36,923 nt of DNA, taken from Candidatus Brevifilum fermentans. Lineage in GTDB: Bacteria; Chloroflexota; Anaerolineae; Anaerolineales; Villigracilaceae. The notes under the pieces were generated by a model that did not search any database, had not been told where the DNA came from, and worked only from the letters and a program-made list of their open reading frames with translations. The stretch covers positions 1-36,923 of the forward strand of contig CAMCQT010000038.1 in the NCBI GenBank assembly GCA_945877125.1, in the 5' to 3' direction. A program made the position numbers and the translations under genes. Below are positions 6,359 to 15,425 of the stretch, piece by piece (the stretch's first letter is position 1; every line of letters starts with the position of its first letter).

Positions 6359-7897
6359 CTACAACGCGGGCGCGGATTCGACTTGATCGCGTCCGCGTTT
6401 TTTTGCTATATAAAGCCGTGTGTCGGCTAGGTCAATTAATTTTGTGATGTCTTCTGTTTCTGCGGGAAAAATGGCAATGCCCTGACTCACGGTTGGGATG
6501 GGGATGGTCATCTGTTCGGCGTTTCTCACTTTTAGCGAAGCCATCGTTTCACGGATGCGCTCGGCGACTTGCAGGGCTTGTTCCCTGTCAGTGTTGGGCA
6601 GGGAGATGCAAAATTCTTCACCGCCCCAGCGTCCAACGGCGTCGGTGCTTTTGATGTGACTGCGGATGACGTCGCATAAGCTGATGAGCACTTCATCGCC
6701 GATGAGATGTCCGAAGGTGTCGTTGTATTGTTTGAAGTAATCAATGTCGAGCATGATCAGACTGAGCGGCTGGTTTTGCGCCAGACAGGTTTGGGTTTGT
6801 TCGTGCAGGGTTTGAATAAAGTAGCCATGGTTGTAGACATTTGTTAGGCTGTCGAGCCGCGCCTGTTGTTGTACGAGCGCGTGGTGATATGTGTTGTCGA
6901 GGGCAAGCGCGGCACGTTGCGCAATATTGTTGAGCAGTTCCATATCGCTGCGATCAAAGGCGTTGGGGCGGTAGGATGAGATTGCCATTGCGCCATCCAC
7001 ATGAGCGCCGCGTATCGGGACGCCCATCCACGAAAGGGTGGGCGTGTCTTTTCCAATGGTAATGATTTCCACGTCGTCCAGTTCAACTTCCCTCCGCAGG
7101 TCAGGTAGGAAGAGTCCCTGCTGATGGGTGATGACCCAGTTTGAAAGTGTGCCTTTTCTGTTTACCTGTAGGTCATGAATGTATTCTCCGTCATCGTAGA
7201 ATAATTCCATGCGTAATTGCTCGTCGTGTACGATGCCGATGTAATACGAATCTGCTTTAAGAGCGCTTTGGACTGCGCCGTTGAGCAGGGAAAAAACCTG
7301 TTGGGTATCCAGCGTAGAGACGATCTGTTTGCTGAAATCGTTGATGATCTCAAGGCGGTTGATATGTTGTGCCGCAATATTCCTTAATTGCTGAATGGTC
7401 TCAATCCCGATGAGTGCAGTGAGCGCAAAGCCGATGTGGTTTAACCATACGTAACTGGACAGATGGTCGTTCAGGTGGGTTATTAGATCAAAGGATATGG
7501 CGCTGAAAATAAGCAGATATGCAGGTCCGCGATTGGATAGTAAAGATGCGGGTAAGGCTGAAATAAAAACAAGTGCATAAAGCATATAGTCAATTTCATT
7601 GGGAATAAAATAAGTCAATGTGCCAAGCGTGACCCCGGCTATGATCACATTGATCCATACAAAGCGTAGTTTGTTCACAACTACGGTATAGATGAAGTAA
7701 TAAAAAATAAGATATAGGCTTCCCAGGATGCCGCAAATAATGAGTATGATCTTATGCAGCGGATTTTGAGGCGGGAAGTTAATCAGCGCTGACGCAATTG
7801 TTATAAAAAATATAACAATGCCCGCTATGATCGTGGGCAGAATTGATATTAAGTTTTCCTGCGGGGTAAAGCCGCTGCGTCTGTTTTTATGTTCCAT
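6359..7897 (-). CDS. Membrane GAF-GGDEF diguanylate cyclase
   Basis: Makes c-di-GMP from two GTP. Residues about 15-170 contain five to six membrane helices, residues 190-335 a GAF-like sensor domain, and residues 345-505 the GGDEF domain. The active-site signature is GGEEF (425-429), with DIDYFKQYNDTFGH upstream. The inhibitory-site position is KSTD (416-419) instead of RxxD, so product inhibition is probably weak or absent. The start lies 3 nt after the stop of the upstream HD-GYP gene, forming an operon. The last codons overlap the terminator of ltaE. The signal sensed is unknown. Confidence 0.9.
   Translation of the reverse strand: MEHKNRRSGFTPQENLISILPTIIAGIVIFFITIASALINFPPQNPLHKIILIICGILGSLYLIFYYFIYTVVVNKLRFVWINVIIAGVTLGTLTYFIPNEIDYMLYALVFISALPASLLSNRGPAYLLIFSAISFDLITHLNDHLSSYVWLNHIGFALTALIGIETIQQLRNIAAQHINRLEIINDFSKQIVSTLDTQQVFSLLNGAVQSALKADSYYIGIVHDEQLRMELFYDDGEYIHDLQVNRKGTLSNWVITHQQGLFLPDLRREVELDDVEIITIGKDTPTLSWMGVPIRGAHVDGAMAISSYRPNAFDRSDMELLNNIAQRAALALDNTYHHALVQQQARLDSLTNVYNHGYFIQTLHEQTQTCLAQNQPLSLIMLDIDYFKQYNDTFGHLIGDEVLISLCDVIRSHIKSTDAVGRWGGEEFCISLPNTDREQALQVAERIRETMASLKVRNAEQMTIPIPTVSQGIAIFPAETEDITKLIDLADTRLYIAKKRGRDQVESAPAL
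6363..6404 (+). terminator. Terminator of ltaE embedded in the convergent GGDEF gene
   Basis: AACGCGGGCGCG pairs with CGCGTCCGCGTT (12 bp, one G-U) around a 13-nt loop and runs into TTTTTTT at 6398-6404. The whole hairpin is also the end of the minus-strand GGDEF coding sequence. Confidence 0.8.
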
Positions 7898-7900
7898 GGT

Positions 7901-10900
7901 TTATTCTGTAGATAACTGCGCCGGTTGAATCTCTGCAATTAATTCTTTGAATATTTCAACAATTTGCGGGTCGAATAAAATCCCTGCCTGTTCATGTAAA
8001 TAGTCAACTGCCTCTTGCGTTGAGATTTTTTGCCTGTACGGGCGGTTGCTTGTGAGAGCATCGAAAGCGTCTACGATGGAGAACATGCGCGCCAGGATCG
8101 GAATCTCTGGGCCGCTTAATCCGTCAGGATAGCCGCTTCCATTCCACCTTTCCTGGTGGTGACGGATGAGGGGGATGGTATCTTGCAGGAACGGGATGCC
8201 GCTGACGATCCTTGCTCCAATATCAGGGTGGCGGCGCATTAATACCCACTCTTCTTCGCTCAATGGACCGGGTTTGTGCAGGATCGTGTCGCTAATGCCG
8301 ATCTTGCCAATGTCATGTAAAAGTGAGCCGCGTTCCAATACCTTTAATTGTTCATGTGAAAAATTAAGGAGTTTCCCTAATTGGGCGGTTATATGGCTGA
8401 CTCGCAAACTGTGGCCTTCTGTTTCGCGGTCACGCGCATCCAAAGCGGACATGAGCGCGGCGAGGGTTTGGTCGTATGTTGCCTCGAGCGTATCAAACGC
8501 GGCTTTGATCTCTGTTGCCTGCCGGCGTGATTCCACCAGCAATACAGAACGTTCCAGTGCAAGGGCCGTCTGATTTACCAGCGCTTGCAGATCATTTGGG
8601 TTGGCTATGGATTTATGCCCCTGGTCGTCTGGGATGTCCATCCACAGGATGCCGTATTTGAGTATGGGGGTTTGGATGGGCAGGCAGGCCCGCATCATGG
8701 ATTCTCCCTGTGATAGATAAATGAGCTGCCCCGATTCCATTACATCTTTGATGATATCTATCGGATGTTCAATGCCAGTATGCATACCAGATGCGTTGAT
8801 CTGTATCTCTGCGACCACCTTTCCTGCGAGGTCGAAGAGCATAATGCCCGTTGTGGTGCTTTTTGCTATTTTGTGTGCGGTCTCTGCAATATCTACTGCG
8901 GCGCTTTGTAAATTTTCTGCCTGAATGATCTGGTTGCTCAAGCGGTAAAGCAGGGATGTTGTCCGCAGGGACCCGCGCAATTCCTGTTGAAGCCAGGTGC
9001 TTTCAAATGCTCCAGCCGCTTGAATGGAAAGAAGTTCAGCCAGCGACTGATCGTTCTCATTAAAAAAAACTTCATTTTGCTTCCCGAATGCAAGTATGGT
9101 TCCAATGCTCAGACGGTGCCAGCGGATCGGGATGGCAAGCATACTTCTCAACCCAGGATTGTCAATCACAAGATGTGAAGTGGGCTGGTACTTTCTAACA
9201 TCGCGGACGCGGAAAGGTTGAACGGCTTGAAAAGCCAGTTGTATCAATGCGTCAGAATTGTTAGAGTTCTCCAGAGATTCTAACAACCGTGGAGATGTTC
9301 CTGAAGAAGCGCTTTGGGTGAAGTTTCTCTCTTGTCCCAATTGAATTTGCACAAATATAAATCTGGCTTGCAAGATCTCCCTCGCAATGGATGCCACCTC
9401 ACGTGCGGTGGTTTCAGGTTTTACCATGGCAGATAACTGGCTTCCTGTTTGAACCAGATTCATTAATCGCTGATGGTATCTGGAACGCTCCCAGGAACGG
9501 GTTAATTCTGCGGCTACCGCCTCGGCAAGCCAAATATCAATACTGCTGAATGCGTTAATTTTTTCGCTGCTGAGCACAATCGCCCCGTTGACGTAGCCGT
9601 TGAACATTAATGGAATCACCACCGCCGAACGATTAGGCTCGTTTTCAAAGCGGATGTAATCTGCATCCGTCTCAATATCATTAATGATTTGAGTCTTTCT
9701 TTGCCGGACAGCGCGTCCCACGACGCCGTCTGAAACACTCTGGCGAAAACCAGATGGGATCAAGTTGGTCTGCTTCCCAGCCGTAGCAAGCAGTGTAAAT
9801 TCTTTTTCGTCTGGTTCATGGATGTATAAGCAGACCAGGTCACAATTTAAGGCGCGTTCCAGTGAATTCACAGCCAATTGCGCCGCTACCGGCTGATCCA
9901 ATTGATTTTCAAGCTGCTGACTTAATTCCATCAGCAGGGTGATCTGAGTGTTTCGTTTCTTCTCATTTGTCAGTTGGTGCCCAAGTATGCCGATCTGGTC
10001 AGTTTGCGCATTTAGGCGGATCCGCAGTCCTTCGCGTCTGCTCATGAAAGGTTTGATGTAGCGTGCCAGTCTGCTGTTCCAGACCAGGCTTAGTTCAGAA
10101 GATGGGTCTGGCTCCTCTTCGGTGCGCATCAATTCACTCATCAAGCCATTGATCGTCATCACGATTGTCATGATCTCGTAATACAGTACCGTTGAGACAA
10201 GCACAAAGAATATAAATGCTGCGTCGCGTGCGGTGACAAGCGCCGGGCTCGCGGTCTTGAGCGAGGGTTCCATCACAGCCAGTAATGCGCTTAAAAATAT
10301 GACGAGAGTTGTTTCCAGTGTGCTGACAATTTTGATGGCTCTGGTTCCGAGAATGTCATTTTCTGGCAGTTGTAATCGGTTCCAGGGCAGAAGTCTGCTG
10401 AGCAGCATGGTTGTGATAAGCAAAGTAGGCGCGATCAAGTGCGCCGCAGACGCAGTTCGGATGAAAACAAAACACCACACCAGCCAGGGAATGATCTGTA
10501 CACGGGAAAAAATAGCATCAAATTTTTCTGGAAAAAGAATCTTTCTAAGCACTTCAAAAGATGAAGTGAGCAGGAAGGTAATTACCAGGAATGTCTTATA
10601 TGAAGTTATATCAACCTGTGCATATTGGTTGCCTGCTATCGCGAGATAAAAACCAGTTGAAAACCCGACCAGGACAAACGTCAAATTTAGCGGGTCGGCG
10701 GTCCCTGTCAACTGATTTTTCAACGGGGTCATCAACACCAATTGCATGGTTCCCACAAAATAAAAAATCAACCCTTCTATAAAATATCCCGCCCGAATAA
10801 AAATGATTCCCAAAACGAAGAGCAGGAAGATCGCTGCACTGCGATAAAATTGGGCGCGTTTTTCACTGAACTTCAACACAAACAAGAGTTGGTTTGACAA

Positions 10901-11062
10901 AGCAACCATGTAGCAAAGCATACCCAAAATAGACAGTCCCCAACTTGGTATGTTTGAGCCAGCCAGATCAAAGTGAAATGGGATCAGCAACAGACCTGTT
11001 CCCGTGATCCCTAGTATCCATGATGAGAGCGAAATTAGATCGTTTTCAGAAGATTGACTCAT
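7901..11062 (-). CDS. Multi-TM, tandem GAF, HD-GYP phosphodiesterase sensor
   Basis: A predicted c-di-GMP phosphodiesterase of 1053 residues. Residues 10-305 hold about nine membrane helices. After a coiled linker (345-390) come GAF-like domains at about 390-525, 545-695 and a more divergent one at about 705-840, then HD-GYP at 860-1045. The HD motif is LLHDIGK (H916, D917), and the GYP motif is HHQERWNGSGYPDGL (968-982), with Asn where most relatives have Asp before the Gly. Metal ligands look intact. The gene is first in a two-gene operon with a GGDEF cyclase and diverges from punA. Confidence 0.9.
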   Translation of the reverse strand: MSQSSENDLISLSSWILGITGTGLLLIPFHFDLAGSNIPSWGLSILGMLCYMVALSNQLLFVLKFSEKRAQFYRSAAIFLLFVLGIIFIRAGYFIEGLIFYFVGTMQLVLMTPLKNQLTGTADPLNLTFVLVGFSTGFYLAIAGNQYAQVDITSYKTFLVITFLLTSSFEVLRKILFPEKFDAIFSRVQIIPWLVWCFVFIRTASAAHLIAPTLLITTMLLSRLLPWNRLQLPENDILGTRAIKIVSTLETTLVIFLSALLAVMEPSLKTASPALVTARDAAFIFFVLVSTVLYYEIMTIVMTINGLMSELMRTEEEPDPSSELSLVWNSRLARYIKPFMSRREGLRIRLNAQTDQIGILGHQLTNEKKRNTQITLLMELSQQLENQLDQPVAAQLAVNSLERALNCDLVCLYIHEPDEKEFTLLATAGKQTNLIPSGFRQSVSDGVVGRAVRQRKTQIINDIETDADYIRFENEPNRSAVVIPLMFNGYVNGAIVLSSEKINAFSSIDIWLAEAVAAELTRSWERSRYHQRLMNLVQTGSQLSAMVKPETTAREVASIAREILQARFIFVQIQLGQERNFTQSASSGTSPRLLESLENSNNSDALIQLAFQAVQPFRVRDVRKYQPTSHLVIDNPGLRSMLAIPIRWHRLSIGTILAFGKQNEVFFNENDQSLAELLSIQAAGAFESTWLQQELRGSLRTTSLLYRLSNQIIQAENLQSAAVDIAETAHKIAKSTTTGIMLFDLAGKVVAEIQINASGMHTGIEHPIDIIKDVMESGQLIYLSQGESMMRACLPIQTPILKYGILWMDIPDDQGHKSIANPNDLQALVNQTALALERSVLLVESRRQATEIKAAFDTLEATYDQTLAALMSALDARDRETEGHSLRVSHITAQLGKLLNFSHEQLKVLERGSLLHDIGKIGISDTILHKPGPLSEEEWVLMRRHPDIGARIVSGIPFLQDTIPLIRHHQERWNGSGYPDGLSGPEIPILARMFSIVDAFDALTSNRPYRQKISTQEAVDYLHEQAGILFDPQIVEIFKELIAEIQPAQLSTE

Positions 11063-11127
11063 GATTGGTGTAGCATAGCATAAGAGACAGATTTTTTCTA
11101 CCTTTAAAATAAGCCATTTGTGATTTC

Positions 11128-11136
11128 TGATATAAT
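11128..11136 (+). promoter_or_regulatory. Extended -10 promoter of the punA operon
   Basis: TGATATAAT is a perfect extended -10 element (TGN plus TATAAT). Transcription would begin near 11143, leaving about 60 nt of 5' UTR before punA. No good -35 is seen, as is usual for extended -10 promoters. Confidence 0.6.
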
Positions 11137-11202
11137 CCGCGACGCATATTGGGGATGCAGACTTTTACAAAAAATCTAAAAATCTCATACAGGTAACCAT
11201 AA

Positions 11203-12045
11203 ATGCAAAACTTTATTTCCCTCGCTCAAATCGATTCAGCCGCACAGGCGATTAAGAAACAGATATCAACGCTTCGCGAACCTATTGTCGGAATTATTCT
11301 CGGCTCTGGTCTTAACGATCTGGCTGATTCTGTCCAACAGGCAGTTACCATCCCTTATAGTGATCTGCCCAATTTCCCCGTCTCCACCGTGCATGGACAT
11401 GCCGGACGTTTTGTCATCGGTGAATTGGAAGGCAAACCTGTGCTGGTGATGCAGGGACGCATCCACTATTATGAAGGCTACACCATGGGACAAGTCACCC
11501 TGCCGGTGCGCGTCATGCAGCGGATGGGAATCACGAACATGATCGTCACCAATGCCGCCGGCGGAGTGCATCCTGATTTTGAGCCCGGCGACGTGATGCT
11601 CATCACCGACCAACTCAACCTGATGGGCATGTCGGGTTTGAATCCGCTCATGGGACCCAACCTGGACGAGATCGGCACACGTTTCCCAGATATGAGTCAA
11701 CCCTACGACCAGGTCTACAGCGACCTCGCCCGCAAAGTTGCCAAAGAAAATAACATCACCCTGCGCGAAGGCGTCTATGCAGGTTTAAGCGGACCCTCTT
11801 TTGAATCCCCTGCTGACCTGCGCTTTTTGCGTCTCGCTGGCGCAGATGCGGTGGGTATGTCCACTGTGCCAGAAGTAATCATTGCACGCCACGGGGGGAT
11901 GCGTGTTCTTGGGCTTTCAGGCGTCAGCAACAAAGCCAATTTAGACGGCTCAACTGTTACAACTCATGAGGAAGTTATTGAAGCAGGCAAGGTAATTACA
12001 CCCAAGGTCGAGAAGATCATACGCGGCGTATTACGCGGCATGTAA
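11203..12045 (+). CDS. punA: Purine nucleoside phosphorylase (trimeric class)
   Basis: Phosphorolysis of purine nucleosides to base plus ribose-1-phosphate in purine salvage. Motifs are VGIILGSGLNDL (phosphate-binding loop), TVHGHAGRFVIG, MQGRIHYYEGY, VTNAAGGVHPDFEPGDVMLITDQLNL and GLSGPSFESPADLR. Near the end, GLSGVSNKANLDG replaces the usual serine-threonine-asparagine loop with the Asn kept. The length (280 aa) is normal for the low-molecular-mass class. It follows an extended -10 promoter and is 12 nt upstream of the next gene, so it is likely first in an operon. Confidence 0.93.
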   Translation: MQNFISLAQIDSAAQAIKKQISTLREPIVGIILGSGLNDLADSVQQAVTIPYSDLPNFPVSTVHGHAGRFVIGELEGKPVLVMQGRIHYYEGYTMGQVTLPVRVMQRMGITNMIVTNAAGGVHPDFEPGDVMLITDQLNLMGMSGLNPLMGPNLDEIGTRFPDMSQPYDQVYSDLARKVAKENNITLREGVYAGLSGPSFESPADLRFLRLAGADAVGMSTVPEVIIARHGGMRVLGLSGVSNKANLDGSTVTTHEEVIEAGKVITPKVEKIIRGVLRGM

Positions 12046-12057
12046 ACAGAGTTTGCA

Positions 12058-12738
12058 ATGGCAGAATTTTATAAATTCCTCGCCTCATATGAGGCGCTGA
12101 TCTATATCCTGCTGGCGATAGGAGCTTTGTTCGCTTTCCGCTGGTTGATGCGTTCGTGGCGTGAATCTCAGACTGCTGTTTATACAATGGAGCGAGAGTT
12201 TTCATCCCGCCGCCTTGGGCAGTCTGCCGCGATCTCGATATTGATTGTTGTTTTATTCTGCTCTGAATTTTTTATGGCAACTTTCATTATTCCGGGGCTT
12301 CCCTCGGATGTGTTTCTCACCACACCCACACTGGACTTCATCTCAACTCCCACCGGCACACTTTCTGCTGACATGATGACTCAATTTGCGAATTCTCCCC
12401 TGCAAACGGCGGTTGCCAATATAACTGGCTGTACCCCCAACCAGATCATGATTACCTCGCCTGCGGCGGGGGATGAAGTAAAAGGTACTGTCGAACTGAT
12501 CGGCACGGTCAACATCCCGAATTTTGGATTTTATAAATACGAAGTCGCGCAAATAGGAAGTGACACCTGGGCAACCATCTCCGCTGACCGTAACACGGTC
12601 AGCAATGGAAAGATCGGGGCTTGGAATACAACCGCCTTAACCCCAGGTGACTATCAATTGCGGCTGGTCGTTACCGACAATCAGGGAAAGGTATTGCCGG
12701 CTTGTGTTGTGCCTGTGCGTATTGTGCCGTTACAATAA
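12058..12738 (+). CDS. Two-TM membrane protein with an extracytoplasmic Ig-like domain
   Basis: A 226-residue protein that I do not recognise as a named family. Hydrophobic helices lie at about residues 12-30 and 57-75, with a basic Arg-rich loop between them. Residues 130-225 look like a bacterial Ig-like/carboxypeptidase-regulatory-like beta-sandwich (ITSPAAGDEVKGTVELIGTV, then GDYQLRLVVTDNQGK). The domain should lie outside the membrane. Co-location with punA and a GNAT at spacings of 12 and 17 nt indicates an operon, but the functions do not obviously connect. Confidence 0.7.
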   Translation: MAEFYKFLASYEALIYILLAIGALFAFRWLMRSWRESQTAVYTMEREFSSRRLGQSAAISILIVVLFCSEFFMATFIIPGLPSDVFLTTPTLDFISTPTGTLSADMMTQFANSPLQTAVANITGCTPNQIMITSPAAGDEVKGTVELIGTVNIPNFGFYKYEVAQIGSDTWATISADRNTVSNGKIGAWNTTALTPGDYQLRLVVTDNQGKVLPACVVPVRIVPLQ

Positions 12739-12755
12739 AATAACCTGGAAATTTT

Positions 12756-13295
12756 ATGCCTGAAATTCAAGTTCGTCCTACTGCTGCATCTGACTTGTCC
12801 CGCTTAATGGGATTCGATCACTCCATCGCCAGTGAATCAGTTTGGCAATTGGAATTGCGCCGCGATACCGGGCAGGTCACTGCCATGTTCCGCGAGGTGC
12901 GTTTGCCGCGTTCCATTTCGGTGGCATATCCGCGTAACCCTTTGGCGCTTGCTGATGATTGGTCAAAACGTTCCATGATCTGCACGGCTTTGATCGACCA
13001 GGACCTCGTGGGATATGTCAGCTTGCTTGAGCGCGGAATGGACTCGGTGGTCTGTGTCACCGACCTTGTGGTGAATGAGGCTGCCCGTCGCCAGGGCGTA
13101 GGCAGTGCCCTATTGTCGGCTGCCCAAGATTGGGCGGCGGCTAGATCGTATCGTCGCATTATTTTGGAAACGCAGTCCAAGAATCTTCCGGCAATTCGCC
13201 TTTCTCAAAAATTTGGGTATGAATTCTGCGGGTATAATGACCATTATTACCTTACGCAAGATGTGGCATTATTCTTTACCAAAGCCTTAAAATAG
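12756..13295 (+). CDS. GNAT family N-acetyltransferase (RimI-like)
   Basis: This 179-residue protein has a clear C-terminal GNAT core: VCVTDLVVNEAARRQGVGSALLSAAQDWA (acetyl-CoA motif QGVGSALL), RRIILETQSKNLPAIRLSQKFGYEFCGYNDHYY. The N-terminal part is more divergent. Similarity of the core to RimI-type protein/peptide acetyltransferases suggests a protein N-terminus or small-molecule amine as substrate, but this cannot be fixed. It follows the membrane Ig-like protein by 17 nt. Confidence 0.8.
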   Translation: MPEIQVRPTAASDLSRLMGFDHSIASESVWQLELRRDTGQVTAMFREVRLPRSISVAYPRNPLALADDWSKRSMICTALIDQDLVGYVSLLERGMDSVVCVTDLVVNEAARRQGVGSALLSAAQDWAAARSYRRIILETQSKNLPAIRLSQKFGYEFCGYNDHYYLTQDVALFFTKALK

Positions 13296-13300
13296 CAGCA

Positions 13301-13320
13301 GGTCAGGCTTGAACCTGACA
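13301..13320. repeat. Half unit of the GTCAGGC hairpin repeat
   Basis: GTCAGG-CTTGAA-CCTGAC forms a 6-bp hairpin just after the GNAT gene. It matches the inner hairpin of the elements at 15275 and 23548, so it is probably a remnant of that family. Confidence 0.55.
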
Positions 13321-13358
13321 TTTGAAAATACTAGAGAAATTTTTATTGGAAGGGTTGT

Positions 13359-15269
13359 ATGATTAACGGTTGGACTGAATCATTACTGGCGGGGATACAG
13401 GCACTCAACCAAATTCTGACGGCAGGGATTGCCATCACGGCGTTTTCGCTATTCTTATATGCGCTTTCTTTTAATTTGCGCGATAGGGTGGCGCGTTCGT
13501 TTGCCATCATTTTGCTGTGCGTGGTGATCGTTTTTACCGCCGAGGCATTGCAGGATGGTTCGATGCCCGCCGATATGCTTCAACTGCTTTTGCGTTTACA
13601 GTGGTTTGGCATTGTTTTTCTTCCAGCCGCATATCTTCATCTTTCTGATGCATTGCTTGTGACAGCCGGCCGCCCCTCGCGCGGCCGTAGAAGACTCGCG
13701 GTGCGCGCTATTTATATTGTCTCTGCTTGCTTCCTTCTCTTACTTGCATTTGGATATTTACTCGGCCCGGTTGTGATCGACGGGCGCCCCGCCCCTCATC
13801 TTGAGCGCACCGTGTGGACAGAAGTGTTCACGCTGTTCTACGTCACTGCGATGGTTTGGGCTGGCATAAACTTCGCCCGCGCTTATTCTCTGATGCTGTC
13901 GAGTTCGGGACGCCGCCGCATGTTGTATCTGATGGCTGGCGCCACCGCCCCCGCGCTGGGTTCCTACCCTTATCTTTTGTTCGGGTACGGACTTGCCGCA
14001 GAGCACACATATCTCTTCTGGAGCGTGGCGACTGTGATCAACGTGCTGGTCGGCGCGCTGGTGATTATGATGGCCTACGCTGTTGCTTTCTTTGGCGTTT
14101 CGTGGCCAGACCGTGTGATCAAAAGCCGCCTGTTTAAGTGGATCATGCGCGGACCTGTAACCGCATCCACTGCGCTGGCGTTGATGACCGTTGTCCGCCG
14201 CAGTGGGGAATTGCTTGGTTCAACTTATAATGCCTTCGTCCCGTTTATCGTGGTTGTCACTATTTTGTCACTTGAACATGCCATTACCTTTGCCGCGCCG
14301 CTTTGGGAACGCTGGCTTTTCTTTGGAAGTGACCGCGGAGAATTACAGGCGCTCCAAAATTTTGAAGAACGCCTGCTGACTCAAAGTGACTTGCAGCAGT
14401 TTCTCGAAACGGTGCTTGCCGCTGTGCGTGACCACATGCAATCTCCGGCTGCTTTTGTAGCCGCGTTGGATGACGAGACTCTATCTCCCATTGTGGTGGC
14501 GGGTAACCGCGCCTTGCTCGATCAGGAAGGTTTGACCGAAGCCCTGGAAAAAGTGAAAGGCGATGACCGCCATGAATTTCAATGGGGAAATTTCTGGATA
14601 TTACCTTTATATCATCGCAGACATGCGGATATGGATCAGGACGAACAGCCGCCCCTGCTTGGCTTGCTCGGTGTTGCACGCCGCGAGAAGCAGGTCGTCG
14701 AGCGCGATCAACGTGATGCCCTGTGGCTTCTGGCTGACCGCGCTGCGCTGGCACTGCAAGACCGTCAACTGCAACAACGGGTATTCCGTTCTTTGGAAGA
14801 CCTGCAACCACAAGTGGAAATGATCCAGCGGATGCGCGCCGCTAGTCGTTACGACACCCGCACAAGTCTGCTGGCCGAACCTCTTCTGCAAGAGGCAGAC
14901 CTCGCCAATTGGGTACGTGATGCGCTGACACATTATTGGGGCGGGCCGAAGCTGACGAACAATCCCTTGATCAAACTTCAAGTGGTGCAGGACCTTGCTG
15001 AAAAAGATGACGGCAACTCAGCCAATGCGCTGCGCTCCCTGCTCCGCACGGCTGTCGATCAGGTGAAACCAAAAGGTGACCGAAAGTTCACCACCGAATG
15101 GATTCTGTACAACATCCTCGAAATGAAATTTATCGAGGGGCGCAAGGTGCGTGACGTGGCTTCGCGTCTGGCAATGTCTGAAGCGGACTTATATCGAAAA
15201 CAGCGTGTTGCCGTGGAAGTTGTCGCAAAGACCATCCTTGAAATGGAAGAAAATCTCAAGGAGCAGTAG
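13359..15269 (+). CDS. Multi-TM GAF sensor with a C-terminal HTH-like domain
   Basis: A 636-residue protein. Residues 15-310 contain about eight to nine membrane helices, resembling the 7TM N-terminal region of some histidine kinases. Residues 335-470 are GAF-like. Residues 480-635 form a helical C-terminal domain ending in GRKVRDVASRLAMSEADLYRKQRVAVEVV, which resembles a helix-turn-helix. No kinase H-box, ATPase, GGDEF or HD motif is present, so the output is unclear: a membrane-tethered DNA-binding regulator is possible but unproven. GGAAGGG precedes the ATG by about 6 nt. The next genes encode an S1 RNA-binding protein and FtsK. Confidence 0.75.
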   Translation: MINGWTESLLAGIQALNQILTAGIAITAFSLFLYALSFNLRDRVARSFAIILLCVVIVFTAEALQDGSMPADMLQLLLRLQWFGIVFLPAAYLHLSDALLVTAGRPSRGRRRLAVRAIYIVSACFLLLLAFGYLLGPVVIDGRPAPHLERTVWTEVFTLFYVTAMVWAGINFARAYSLMLSSSGRRRMLYLMAGATAPALGSYPYLLFGYGLAAEHTYLFWSVATVINVLVGALVIMMAYAVAFFGVSWPDRVIKSRLFKWIMRGPVTASTALALMTVVRRSGELLGSTYNAFVPFIVVVTILSLEHAITFAAPLWERWLFFGSDRGELQALQNFEERLLTQSDLQQFLETVLAAVRDHMQSPAAFVAALDDETLSPIVVAGNRALLDQEGLTEALEKVKGDDRHEFQWGNFWILPLYHRRHADMDQDEQPPLLGLLGVARREKQVVERDQRDALWLLADRAALALQDRQLQQRVFRSLEDLQPQVEMIQRMRAASRYDTRTSLLAEPLLQEADLANWVRDALTHYWGGPKLTNNPLIKLQVVQDLAEKDDGNSANALRSLLRTAVDQVKPKGDRKFTTEWILYNILEMKFIEGRKVRDVASRLAMSEADLYRKQRVAVEVVAKTILEMEENLKEQ

Positions 15270-15274
15270 ATCAA

Positions 15275-15342
15275 GTAGGTCAGGCTTGCAGCCTGACAGT
15301 TCTTCAAGATACGCGTTTTGCGGGTTACAAACCCGCCCTGCA
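15275..15342. repeat. GTAGGTC-type paired-hairpin repeat after the GAF sensor gene
   Basis: GTAGGTCAGGCT-TGC-AGCCTGAC (inner 8-bp hairpin at 15279-15297) is followed after about 22 nt by GCGGGTT-ACA-AACCCGC (7-bp hairpin at 15320-15336) and CCTGC. The organisation matches 23548-23615, where the two hairpins carry almost the same sequences. Confidence 0.8.
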
Positions 15343-15375
15343 AAATACTTAATGTGCAAAGAGCGTGCTTCTCCG

Positions 15376-15406
15376 TTTTGAGAAGAACCCAACGCTCATA
15401 TTATAG
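15376..15406 (+). promoter_or_regulatory. Possible promoter of the S1-ftsK operon
   Basis: TTGAGA at 15378-15383 lies 15-17 nt upstream of an AT-rich TATTATAG stretch (15399-15406). The start codon at 15426 has GGAAGGAG in between. Spacing and matches are only fair. Confidence 0.3.
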
Positions 15407-15425
15407 GAATGGGAAGGAGTCCAAT

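Noticed and set aside
15318-15425. N-terminal extension of the S1 protein
   Set aside because: It lies in repeat sequence, and GGAAGGAG marks the ATG at 15426.
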